From positions 186,001 through 250,000 of the forward strand of contig NZ_JAUOTO010000005.1 in NCBI RefSeq assembly GCF_030546645.1: a DNA stretch of 64,000 nt, read 5' to 3'. Positions 51,676-59,656 of this stretch are shown in pieces. Position 1 is the first letter of the stretch; each line of letters starts with the position of its first letter. Below the pieces are notes generated by a model. It did no database searches. It was not told the origin of the DNA and saw only the letters and a list, made by a program, of their open reading frames with translations. The stretch comes from Flavitalea plasmicola (GTDB lineage: Bacteria; Bacteroidota; Bacteroidia; Chitinophagales; Chitinophagaceae). The translations under genes were made by a program, and so were the position numbers.

Positions 51676-52359
51676 ATGGTACTGGAAAACAAAAAAGTGT
51701 TGATTGTCGGAGGCAGCCACGGGATGGGTCTGGGCGCCGCCCGCACTGCAGTCAGATCCGGGGCGGACGTCGTTATTGCCGGGCGTGATGTAGAGCAGCT
51801 TCGCCTGTCGAAGGAAGTGTTGGGGCCAAAATCCCGGACGATTTGCTTCGATTTGACTGACGCCACGACCTATGTTGGATTTTTCGAAGCAGTGGGCAAT
51901 TTCGATCACCTCTTTATTTCTGCCTCCCCAGGAGGGGAGAGCCGGTTTGAAGCCGAATACCAAAACATCCAAAACTCTTACCTCTACGGTAAATTCTGGC
52001 ACACTTTTATGTTCCTTCAACAGGCAGTCCGACGTATCAACACCGGTGGGTCCATCACACTTATGTCCGGCGGCTACGCGGTCCGGCCTCATCCGGACTA
52101 TACCCTGGTCACCGTCGCATTCGCGGCAACCGAAGGGCTGGCCAGGGCGATGGCGGTCTCGCTGGCTCCAATCAGGGTCAACGCCATCCGCCCGACCTAT
52201 ATAGACAAAGAAGGTAACCATACTTCTATCGACAAAAACCTGGTGGGTTACCAAGGGACCAACGGAGACATAGGTCATGCGGTAGTCTTTTTGATGAGCA
52301 ATGCATACATGACCGGGCAGGTCCTCGAAATAGACGGAGGAGCAAGCATAAAATTATGA
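51676..52359 (+). CDS. short-chain dehydrogenase/reductase
   Basis: Start set at the ATG at 51676 (MVLENKKVLIVGGSHGMG); the longer frame adds only hydrophobic read-through. The 227 residues have GGSHGMGLGAA for cofactor binding, FDHLFISASPGGE in place of NNAG, and end in GQVLEIDGGASIKL. The usual YxxxK is replaced by a region reading HPDYTLVTVAF, so the catalytic Lys seems to be absent, as in some atypical SDRs. It overlaps the next small frame by 4 bp and is followed by an HxlR regulator. Confidence 0.8.
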   Translation: MVLENKKVLIVGGSHGMGLGAARTAVRSGADVVIAGRDVEQLRLSKEVLGPKSRTICFDLTDATTYVGFFEAVGNFDHLFISASPGGESRFEAEYQNIQNSYLYGKFWHTFMFLQQAVRRINTGGSITLMSGGYAVRPHPDYTLVTVAFAATEGLARAMAVSLAPIRVNAIRPTYIDKEGNHTSIDKNLVGYQGTNGDIGHAVVFLMSNAYMTGQVLEIDGGASIKL

Positions 52360-52475
52360 AGCTGCTGCTACTTGCCTTTCGCGCGGCCCTTCTTTTTGCG
52401 CAAACTAGCGTTCAGGCCCAGGGCAACGCCATCGCGCATGATTATCCGGAGAACAGAACCAGGATCAGACATTAA
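52356..52475 (+). CDS. small secreted peptide or truncated gene start
   Basis: A 39-codon frame overlaps the SDR stop (ATGA). It encodes a convincing signal peptide (MKLLLLAFRAALLFAQTSVQ, then AQ) followed by only about 17 hydrophilic residues, ending 12 bp before the HxlR gene. It may be the remaining start of a deleted periplasmic enzyme gene or a real small peptide. Confidence 0.4.
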   Translation: MKLLLLAFRAALLFAQTSVQAQGNAIAHDYPENRTRIRH

Positions 52476-52487
52476 ACACGCAAAAAA

Positions 52488-52886
52488 ATGGACAGAATCC
52501 GCTATTTGAATGCCCTACGGGAACAAAAGAATTCTCCACGGTTTGATCACTTCCTGTCGATGGTGCAACAGGCAGGCAATTGCCCCGTGAGGCTGACCAA
52601 CAATATTATCGGCGGCAAATGGAAGCCAGTGATCCTTAATCTTATCGTCCACGAAGCAAACAGATTCGGCGAGATTCTGCATATCGTTGAGGGATTGAGC
52701 AAAAAAGTTCTTACTACGCATCTTAGAGAACTCGAAGCGGCGGGCATCGTCGAGCGGAGAGAGTATCAACAAAAACCTAAGAAAGTAGAATACATCCTTA
52801 CAGAAAAGGGAAAGACTTTTATCCCGGTGATCGAAGCGATGTGCAAATGGGGAATAGATTCAAAAAGCATTACAGCCGCGGGTTAA
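52488..52886 (+). CDS. HxlR-family transcriptional regulator
   Basis: The 132-residue winged-helix protein has the HxlR signature: NCPVRLTNNIIGGKWKPVIL with the N-terminal Cys that can act as a redox switch, RFGEILHIVEGLSKKVLTTHLRELEAAGIVER and a C-terminal YILTEKGKTFIPVIEAMCKWG. HxlR regulators often control a neighbouring oxidoreductase, here the SDR just upstream. Confidence 0.92.
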   Translation: MDRIRYLNALREQKNSPRFDHFLSMVQQAGNCPVRLTNNIIGGKWKPVILNLIVHEANRFGEILHIVEGLSKKVLTTHLRELEAAGIVERREYQQKPKKVEYILTEKGKTFIPVIEAMCKWGIDSKSITAAG

Positions 52887-52991
52887 GCCTTTTACGCTTT
52901 GTGTGAACAAACTCCCACGCTATCGCGCCCCGCACATACGTGCGAGCCTTTGTGGAATTTCCACACGCGGTCGCTCAGGACCCGAAAATAA

Positions 52992-53062
52992 TTCGCCGAT
53001 CATTCGCTGCAAGAGGACGCGATAGCGTCCGAACCTAGAAGGGACAGCTTCTGCGCGTGGCT
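52992..53062. repeat. 71-bp 3' flank shared by the two permease genes, copy 1
   Basis: This segment is the same as 63290-63360, and in both places it touches the permease stop codon. It contains the hairpin GGACGC-GATA-GCGTCC, which may act in termination. Just before it, at 52915-52985, lie two further small hairpins (CGCAC/GTGCG and TGTGGAA/TTCCACA). Confidence 0.8.
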
Positions 53063-55504
53063 CTATTCAGCCCTTAAGGATTTTATGGGGTTAGCGAGGG
53101 CCGCGCGGACGGTCTGAATACTGACCGTCAACAGGGCAATGGCGAGGGCAACGGCGCCGGCCACGAGGAAGATCCACCAGCTGATCTCCGTACGATAGGC
53201 AAACGTCTCGAGCCATTTGTACATGGCCCACCACGCGACGGGGAAGGAGATGAGCGCAGCGATCCCGACAAGCATCGTGAAGTCCTTGCTGAGCAGACCG
53301 ACGATACCGCTGACGCGGGCGCCGAGGACCTTGCGGATCCCGATCTCCTTGGTGCGTTGTTCGGCAGCATAGGTAACCAGGCCGAAGAGACCGAGGCAGG
53401 CAATGAGGATGGCGAAGACGGCGAAGGTGATGAATATCTGGCCGGTCTGCTGATCGGCATGATACAATTTATCAAAGTCGTTATCCATGAAGGTGTAGCT
53501 GAAGGGCAGTCCTTGCTTAGCGGCATGGAACTTACTTTCCACCTGCCGGACGAGACTGAATACATCATTCGAGTGGAAGCGGACGGCCATGGTGCTCCAG
53601 TTATACGTGTTGACCACCATAACAAGGGGATGGATCTTGTCATGCATGGAGTTGTAGTTGAAATCCTTTACGACGCCGACGACATGATAGGTGATAGTCT
53701 TGAACTCATCATCATGATTGTAGAGGATCAGGTTGAGCGGGTCCTTCACGCCGAGCATCGCTACGGCGGCTTCATTGAGGAGGATGGCGGTGGAGTCGGT
53801 AGGAAATTGCGCGAGGTCGATGTTGCGGCCTTTGACGATCTGCATGCCGAGGGTGGGAACATAATGGTCGTCGACCCTGAGCGTAGTCATGATGATCGCC
53901 TTCCTGGCGTCGAGCGAGGCATCCCGGAACCAGCCTTCCTGCCAGTACAGGTCTTGGACGGTGAGGATGTCGGGGGTGGCGGTTGCATCGGTGACCCCGG
54001 CAAGGGTGAGCAGGTTCTTACGAAGATTGGTCGTGCCATCCCGGCCGAGTGGCCAGGTATTATGGAGGACGAGTACCTGATCCCGACGAAAGCCGACTTC
54101 CTTATTTCGAATATAATGCAGCTGGCGATAGATGACGAGGGTACTGACGATGAGGCCAATGGAAATAAAAAATTGAAAGACCACCAGGCTGCTGCGGAGC
54201 CAGCTGCTCCTGAAGCCCGCGGCTATCTTTCCTTTCAATACATCCATCGGCTGAAAGGAAGAAAGGTAGAAGGCTGGGTAGCTGCCTGCGAGACAGCCGA
54301 CCACCAGCACCAGGAGGATGAGAATGGGCAGGAACCGGCCGCTGAAGAGCGCGTCGGGATGGAGCGATTTGCCGGCGAGCTGATTGAACATCGGTAGCAG
54401 CAGGACAGCGATGCAAAGGGCGAGGACGAGGGAGAAGAGGCTGAGCAGGATGGACTCGGTGAGGAACTGCATGATGAGGTGTCCTTTCGTCGAGCCGGCG
54501 ACCTTGCGGATGCCCACTTCCTTGGCGCGGTTGGCGGAGCGGGCGGTGCTGAGGTTCATGAAATTGACGCAGGCGATCAGGAGGATGAGCACGGCGATGA
54601 CAGAGAAGATGTATACGAACTGGATATTGCTGTTGGCTTCGAGCTCACCAGACTTATTGGAATGGAGGTGCACATCGGTGAGGGGAAAGATGGGGCACCG
54701 GAAATGATTACCCGCTTTCTCGAGGTCGGCGCCCGAAGCGTGGAACATTCCCTGGAGGGCCGGGCTGATATGGAGGTTGACCACTTCGTTTACATCCTTC
54801 TGGACCTCCGCTCGCGTAGTGCCGGGTCGGGCAAGGATATAGGTATAATAAGCATTGCTTACCCAGTCGTTGTCACTGGGGTCATTAAAGTTGTAGGCTT
54901 CGCGGATGGGACGAATGAAGCTGAAATGGAACTGGGACTGTTCCGGCATGTCCCGGATGACCCCCGTGATCTTGAGGGGGGTATTGTTACCCCCTACCTC
55001 CAGGGTGCGGCCGATGACATCGGTGCTGTTGAAATAGCGGCGGGCGGCACTTTCATCGATCACGATGGAATGAGGGTTGTTGAGGGCGGTATTGGGGTCG
55101 CCGGCGATCATGGGCAGCGTGAAGACTTTGAAGATCGTCGAGTCGGCGAAGGTGAAGTGATGGTCGAGGACGTGGTCGTTGCCCTTCCTCACCAGCAGGT
55201 TGCCCGTGTTGCGGAACCTGACCATCTGCTGGATCTTCGGATAGGAAGCGACCAGCGTGGGGCCGAAAAATTTGGAGGTGGTGGCAGCGTCGTACTGGGT
55301 GTTATTGAAGTAGAGATCCTCATCGATCCGATAGATGCGGTCGGCGTTGACGTTGTAGCGATCGTAACTGAGCTCATCGGTGACGTACAGGACGATCAGC
55401 AGACAGACCCCGAGGCCGGCAGCGAGGCCGATGACGTTGAGGGCGGTAAAGCCCTTGCTTTTCCTGAGGCTGCGGAAGGCTATCTTGAGATAGTTGCGGA
55501 ACAT
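53063..55504 (-). CDS. FtsX/MacB-type ABC transporter permease
   Basis: Start set at the ATG at 55504 (MFRNYLKIAFRSLRKSKGF). The 813 residues have the architecture of the Bacteroidota double-FtsX permeases: TM1 (about 22-42; LNVIGLAAGLGVCLLIVLYV), a MacB-like periplasmic domain, three helices of the first FtsX domain (about 285-400), a second periplasmic domain and a C-terminal FtsX domain with QRTKEIGIRKVLGA and WWIFLVAGAVALAIALLTV. No ATPase gene is adjacent. Such proteins are usually linked to export of peptides or lipoproteins or to antimicrobial-peptide resistance. Confidence 0.9.
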   Translation of the reverse strand: MFRNYLKIAFRSLRKSKGFTALNVIGLAAGLGVCLLIVLYVTDELSYDRYNVNADRIYRIDEDLYFNNTQYDAATTSKFFGPTLVASYPKIQQMVRFRNTGNLLVRKGNDHVLDHHFTFADSTIFKVFTLPMIAGDPNTALNNPHSIVIDESAARRYFNSTDVIGRTLEVGGNNTPLKITGVIRDMPEQSQFHFSFIRPIREAYNFNDPSDNDWVSNAYYTYILARPGTTRAEVQKDVNEVVNLHISPALQGMFHASGADLEKAGNHFRCPIFPLTDVHLHSNKSGELEANSNIQFVYIFSVIAVLILLIACVNFMNLSTARSANRAKEVGIRKVAGSTKGHLIMQFLTESILLSLFSLVLALCIAVLLLPMFNQLAGKSLHPDALFSGRFLPILILLVLVVGCLAGSYPAFYLSSFQPMDVLKGKIAAGFRSSWLRSSLVVFQFFISIGLIVSTLVIYRQLHYIRNKEVGFRRDQVLVLHNTWPLGRDGTTNLRKNLLTLAGVTDATATPDILTVQDLYWQEGWFRDASLDARKAIIMTTLRVDDHYVPTLGMQIVKGRNIDLAQFPTDSTAILLNEAAVAMLGVKDPLNLILYNHDDEFKTITYHVVGVVKDFNYNSMHDKIHPLVMVVNTYNWSTMAVRFHSNDVFSLVRQVESKFHAAKQGLPFSYTFMDNDFDKLYHADQQTGQIFITFAVFAILIACLGLFGLVTYAAEQRTKEIGIRKVLGARVSGIVGLLSKDFTMLVGIAALISFPVAWWAMYKWLETFAYRTEISWWIFLVAGAVALAIALLTVSIQTVRAALANPIKSLRAE

Positions 55505-55714
55505 GGGATGGTCAGTATTATATGACGAGTAAAGCGGCCGGGACATTTGGATGATCCCAAAAGAGTGCCGGGTTTATAAAGTATTGAAGACCACTATTCT
55601 GTCAAGGCCTGTGAGAGAGAACGATGTTCGGTTTCGATACAGCAATCGTGCAGAAACGAGCATCGGCGGGGGATGCGGGGAATTCGTACAAACTGCCTAT
55701 ACCGCGAGAATTAC

Positions 55715-55722
55715 TAATTTTG
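55715..55722 (+). promoter_or_regulatory. -7 element upstream of nadC
   Basis: TAATTTTG matches TAnnTTTG and lies 22 bp before the nadC ATG. No TTG is present at the proper -33 distance. Confidence 0.35.
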
Positions 55723-55744
55723 CACGCCATATAATATTATAATA

Positions 55745-56584
55745 ATGAATATAAAGGAATTTATTGAAGCTGCATTACTGGAAGATGTGGGACCAGGTGA
55801 CTATTCCACATTGGCCAGCATACCTGCCAGCGCCAAGGGCAAAGCGATATTGAAAATAAAAGAAGACGGTATTATTGCGGGTATAAGCCTCTCCAAAGAA
55901 ATATTTTATCACATAGAGCCCAACGCGGTTTTTACCCCTCACAAAAATGACGGCGATAAAGTAAGCAATGGCGAAATAGCCTTTGAAGTAGCTGCCGCCG
56001 TGCATACTATACTGAAGGCCGAACGATTGGTGCTTAACTGTATGCAGCGCATGAGCGGCATTGCTACGCTTACCCGGCAGTATGTGAACGCGATAAAGGA
56101 ATACCCGGCAAAAATATTAGACACCCGCAAGACCACGCCTTTGTTCAGGGCTTATGAAAAAGAGGCGGTGCGTACAGGTGGCGGCACGAACCTCCGCATG
56201 GGGCTGTATGACATGGTGATGCTGAAAGATAACCATATAGATTTTTGCGGCGGCATAGAGAAGGCGATAGAGCAAACCAATAATTACCTGCGCGCCAATA
56301 GACTTGACCTGAAAATAGAAGTGGAAACTCGCAATATAGATGATGTAAAGAAAGTGTTGGCTACCGGCAATATACATCGCATAATGCTGGACAACTATAC
56401 TCCCGCGCAGGTTGAAGAAGCGGTGGCATTAATAGGCGGCAGATACGAAACAGAAGCTTCTGGCGGCATTACGCTTGATAACATCGTGGATTATGCACGC
56501 ACTGGAGTGGATTATATATCTGTTGGCGCCATCATTAACCATGCTGTAAGCATGGATCTGAGCCTTAAGGCGAACATACTATGA
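55745..56584 (+). CDS. nadC: nicotinate-nucleotide pyrophosphorylase (carboxylating)
   Basis: The 279-residue enzyme converts quinolinate and PRPP to nicotinate mononucleotide in de novo NAD synthesis. Visible signatures are LLEDVGPGDYSTLASIP, ERLVLNCMQRMSGIATLT, the active-site LDTRKTTP, RTGGGTNLRMGLYDMVMLKDNH, IEVETRN and the C-terminal EASGGITL with VDYISVGAI. Length is normal. Of 29 isoleucine codons 21 are ATA, quite unlike the neighbouring permease and most of the window, which suggests acquisition by transfer. No nadA or nadB is nearby. Confidence 0.95.
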   Translation: MNIKEFIEAALLEDVGPGDYSTLASIPASAKGKAILKIKEDGIIAGISLSKEIFYHIEPNAVFTPHKNDGDKVSNGEIAFEVAAAVHTILKAERLVLNCMQRMSGIATLTRQYVNAIKEYPAKILDTRKTTPLFRAYEKEAVRTGGGTNLRMGLYDMVMLKDNHIDFCGGIEKAIEQTNNYLRANRLDLKIEVETRNIDDVKKVLATGNIHRIMLDNYTPAQVEEAVALIGGRYETEASGGITLDNIVDYARTGVDYISVGAIINHAVSMDLSLKANIL

Positions 56585-57018
56585 GCAAGAAACACCTTGG
56601 TTTTATCATTTTATATTGAGCGATGCCGTGGGCCATTAGTCAAGTAGAAAGGAAAGAACTGGTAAGATTGAGTTTTCTCTTTCCCATTCCATAACGGAAA
56701 GGCTCAATATCGGCCATTTTTTGATTTGCTGCATAAAGCCGTATAGTGGCAAGTACGGTGGTCGCAATAAAATGAGTTTTCTATCAGTTTATCATATATT
56801 TTGGGGGCAAAGGTTTTTCAAGGCGACCTGGCTGTACGATTTTCGAACTCATTTCTAATTGATTTAAGACGTGTAGTGAATCTAGCTTTCTGAAAAGGAG
56901 CAATTTATTATATTTTCATTTAGAGGCGGTTAGGATTGAATTAATTTACAAATTTTAATCATATTATCCGGGTGTGAAATCCACTAGACTTTTTAAAATA
57001 TCTTAGTTATCTAATTTG
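56585..57018. other. gene-free stretch between nadC and the ADP-ribosylglycohydrolase gene
   Basis: About 430 bp, AT-rich, with no convincing ORF. At its start an ATG overlapping the nadC stop opens a 12-codon frame (MSKKHLGFIILY) that could be the remnant of a following gene. I see no clear terminator or repeat in the rest. Confidence 0.4.
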
Positions 57019-57942
57019 ATGCCTGGTATGAAAATAAGTGACCCCCTTATGCTCGCAAAGACATCCCTTCTCGGTTTGTCACTCGGCGACGCCTTTGGCG
57101 AAACATTCTTTGGTGAAGAAGAAAAAATTACAAGTAGAATACACCTAAGAGAGCTCCAGGAGGGCGATTGGTTCTTTACTGATGATACCGTCATGAGTAT
57201 TGGGATATTCAACATACTATCAAAACATAATAAAATAGAACAAGATCAGCTTGCCAGGGAGTTTGCAGATAATTATTTGTTAGACAATTATCGGGGCTAC
57301 GGGGGCACCGCACACTCTATTTTAAAAGACCTTGCAGGAGGTAAGCATTGGAAAGAAGTGAGCAGTAGAGCATTTGACGGGATGGGTTCAATGGGAAATG
57401 GCGCGGCAATGCGTTCCGGTCCGATCGGAGCTTATTTCCATGAACATGTTGAGAAAGTGATCGAGCAGGCTACGTTGGCAGCTGAGGTTACTCATTTTCA
57501 CAACGAGGCAATTGCCGGGGCTATAGCTGTCGCTTTGGCAGCCTGCATATGTACGCGGGCCGGATTGAGTGGCAAATCCTTACCTGCAAAGGAGTTTTTC
57601 GAGTTTGTAATGGTAAATATGCCCGAAAGCGATGTAAAGTATAAAATTAGGAAGGCAGCAACGCTTCCCCGAAATTATGATATCAGAACGATCGTCTCCA
57701 TTTTAGGGAATGGAATCAAATTAACTGCTCAGGATACCATACCTTTTGCGCTGTGGTGTGCTGGTTATCATACAGATAATTTCGAAGAGGCGATCTGGAC
57801 CGCCGTAAGTGGACTTGGCGACAGAGATACCATTGCTGCGATTGTAGGAAGTATCGTTGCGTTAGTAGCTGACGAAAATACCATTCCTGAACAATGGGTA
57901 AAACAAGCGGAACGATTTGATAGTTCTGTATTTTTCAAATGA
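57019..57942 (+). CDS. ADP-ribosylglycohydrolase family protein
   Basis: The 307-residue protein has the DraG-type features: LLGLSLGDAFGETFFG at the N-terminus, the metal-binding FTDDTVMSIG, GNGAAMRSGPIGAYF, VTHFHNEAIAGAIAVA and the C-terminal GLGDRDTIAAIVGSIVA with the second set of Asp ligands. It hydrolyses ADP-ribosyl bonds on proteins, nucleic acids or small molecules. An in-frame TTG three bases upstream is a less likely start. It stands alone, next to an Abi remnant. A defence or toxin-reversal role is speculative. Confidence 0.92.
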   Translation: MPGMKISDPLMLAKTSLLGLSLGDAFGETFFGEEEKITSRIHLRELQEGDWFFTDDTVMSIGIFNILSKHNKIEQDQLAREFADNYLLDNYRGYGGTAHSILKDLAGGKHWKEVSSRAFDGMGSMGNGAAMRSGPIGAYFHEHVEKVIEQATLAAEVTHFHNEAIAGAIAVALAACICTRAGLSGKSLPAKEFFEFVMVNMPESDVKYKIRKAATLPRNYDIRTIVSILGNGIKLTAQDTIPFALWCAGYHTDNFEEAIWTAVSGLGDRDTIAAIVGSIVALVADENTIPEQWVKQAERFDSSVFFK

Positions 57943-57951
57943 TATGGAAAG

Positions 57952-58188
57952 CTATTTACAAGTCCTGGATATTTTATTCACAGAATTTTGACAACCATTT
58001 CGAGTGAGAAATCCCTGAGGCTGTGTAGAAGCAAGAAGCCAGTCTGGAGTTACAGAAAAATGGGATTTGTAATGCAGATCTATTTTGTTTCTCAAAACCA
58101 CTTCAAAAATACCTAAAACGGCGAGAAAGGCTTGTGACATTCGAATGTTTGCTCGATATAGACTGAGCGTCTTCCGGGTTTTTGTTTT
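57952..58188 (-). pseudogene. remnant of an Abi-family (AbiD/F-like) gene
   Basis: On the minus strand the segment reads LSLYRANIRMSQAFLAVLGI, then FEVVLRNKIDLHYKSHF and DWLLAS, which matches the early helices of Abi-family abortive-infection proteins (the conserved LE/FEVxLRN motif). The frame is closed by a stop just upstream of these residues and again at 57952, so only about 75 residues of a roughly 300-residue protein remain. Confidence 0.6.
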
Positions 58189-58439
58189 TTAGCCCTTAGT
58201 GTTCCATTTGCCCTTTCTCAACCCGTCGCTTTTAACTCATGTCTATCTTCAATAACGGCCCATTTAAAGACTGTCAAATTGCTCTTTAGTAATAGCTGGA
58301 ATAATTAACCCTTTTTACTGGTATGGGTAGTTGATAAAATCAGCCCCATTAATTTAGAAGCCATCATATTGGCCATATGAAAAGGCAACGCGGAAGGAAT
58401 GCAGGACTTATGCAAAAATAAAAAATAATAACCTTCTGG

Positions 58440-58665
58440 AACTTTAAGAAAATGGCAGGTACAGGAACCACTGGCAAACTGTGAAAATGCCGGAATGGAT
58501 TCAAACCCGCATAGTTTCATTATGAATCATTTGCAAAAAACCGTGTAAGAGCTACATCTTGTCAAACACAAAAAACCCGCTGCCAGAGCGGGTTCTAAAA
58601 ATTGAATGTTGGATAGTGACCCGGATTTGACAGATTTCAAACCGCGCATGGAATGATTTGATACT
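58440..58665 (-). repeat. dispersed repeat, copy 2 (long form)
   Basis: The long form has a first block (58480-58550, with CGGAATGGATTCAAACCCGC), a terminator-like hairpin (58575-58594, followed by T's on the minus strand) and a second block (GTGACCCGGATTTGACAGAT plus TTCAAACC, 58616-58644). It aligns along its whole length with 60928-61137. On the minus strand each block resembles a tRNA T-arm and acceptor end (GGGTTTGAATCC; AATCCGGGTCAC). Confidence 0.65.
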
Positions 58666-58698
58666 GTTATCCGATTTCTAGCATGACGTCCATCACCT

Positions 58699-59238
58699 TT
58701 AGTCAATTTCATCCCCTCTGCGGAAGCCAATTCGGGGCCTTGGTTCCTGAGGAGGTGGATTGATCAACTTCTCCAATGCTGAATATACCTCTTCGAACTG
58801 TGCATCATATAGGCTTCTCATCTCCATCAGTATCTCCATGATCTCTTTGTAGTTAGAAGCAACTTTTCGTAATGCTACAAACGTCCGGATTATCGCTATA
58901 TTCATTTCCACAGCGGCCTTGCTTTTAAGCACACTCGATAGCATGGCTACCCCTGTTTCCGTAAATGCAAAGGGATTGGCGCCACCCAGGTATTTCCTGT
59001 GTGGTATCACATTTTGTGATACCACTGCAGCTATCTCATCCTCAGTTAGTTCGAACATAAAATCATCGGCCGGGAATCTTTCTATATTCCTTCTGACCGC
59101 TTGCTTTAAAGTCCTTGTTTCCACCCCGTACAATTCCGCCAGGTGTACATCAAGGATTACTTTTTCGTTGCGTAGAACGACTATTTTTTGGAGAATTGCC
59201 TTCTCGACTATCGTTACTGTATTTTTTTCTTCTGTCAT
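58699..59238 (-). CDS. ORF6N-domain protein
   Basis: The 179-residue protein has the ORF6N domain (about 12-100): ILQKIVVLRNEKVILDVHLA, LYGVETRTLKQAVRRNIERFP, DDFMFELTEDE and NPFAFTETGVAMLSSVL, then a helical C-terminus and a Pro-rich tail. ORF6N is a DNA-binding domain of phage and mobile-element regulators, related to KilA-N. It fits the accessory character of this region. Copies of the dispersed repeat lie on both sides (58440-58665 and 59473-59575). Confidence 0.9.
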   Translation of the reverse strand: MTEEKNTVTIVEKAILQKIVVLRNEKVILDVHLAELYGVETRTLKQAVRRNIERFPADDFMFELTEDEIAAVVSQNVIPHRKYLGGANPFAFTETGVAMLSSVLKSKAAVEMNIAIIRTFVALRKVASNYKEIMEILMEMRSLYDAQFEEVYSALEKLINPPPQEPRPRIGFRRGDEID

Positions 59239-59472
59239 AAGATTGGTTTTTGAAGTGTGTCAATTGCAGCGCTATAATGGCGGTAGGCAATTTTAATTAT
59301 TGTTCAATAAATTGGGAGGAGAGAGCAAGAAGGTATTCAAAATTAGTTAAAATATTGGCTTTGAATTTTCAAAAAGTTTACTGATTCTGGATTATTTACG
59401 CCAAACGTATTCAAACCGGGAACCCGGTAGTTATGAGGACTTTACAGATAGCGTGACTTAAGAAGCGAAAGG

Positions 59473-59575
59473 TTCAAACACAAAGAACCCGCTACCAGAG
59501 CGGGTTCTAAAAATTGAATGTTGGATAGTGACCCGGATTGGACAGATTTCAAACCGGATTTGGGAAGATTTTAAG
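59473..59575 (-). repeat. dispersed repeat, copy 3
   Basis: The hairpin AACCCGCTACCAGAGCGGGTT (59487-59507) and the second block GTGACCCGGATTGGACAGAT plus TTCAAACCGG (59529-59560) match copy 2 closely. Upstream, 59409-59470 keeps a weaker version of the first block. The 420-bp gap 59239-59656 holds nothing else that I can identify. Confidence 0.65.
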
Positions 59576-59656
59576 CCTTTGGTCGGCATCTTCATTGGCG
59601 AAAACATAATATAAAAATGCATTGTATGCTTATGTATTTTGTATTATCTTTAATGC

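Noticed and set aside
52900..52991. Hairpins after the HxlR gene considered as a CRISPR-like or attachment site.
   Set aside because: They are different short palindromes without repeated units or spacers. They are better explained as terminators next to the shared 71-bp flank.
58305..58520. Minus-strand ORF starting MKLCGFESIPAFS, with a similar one at 60994-60665.
   Set aside because: The shared start comes from the dispersed repeat itself (both begin inside it); the rest of the two frames is unrelated and the second overlaps the Ntn hydrolase gene.
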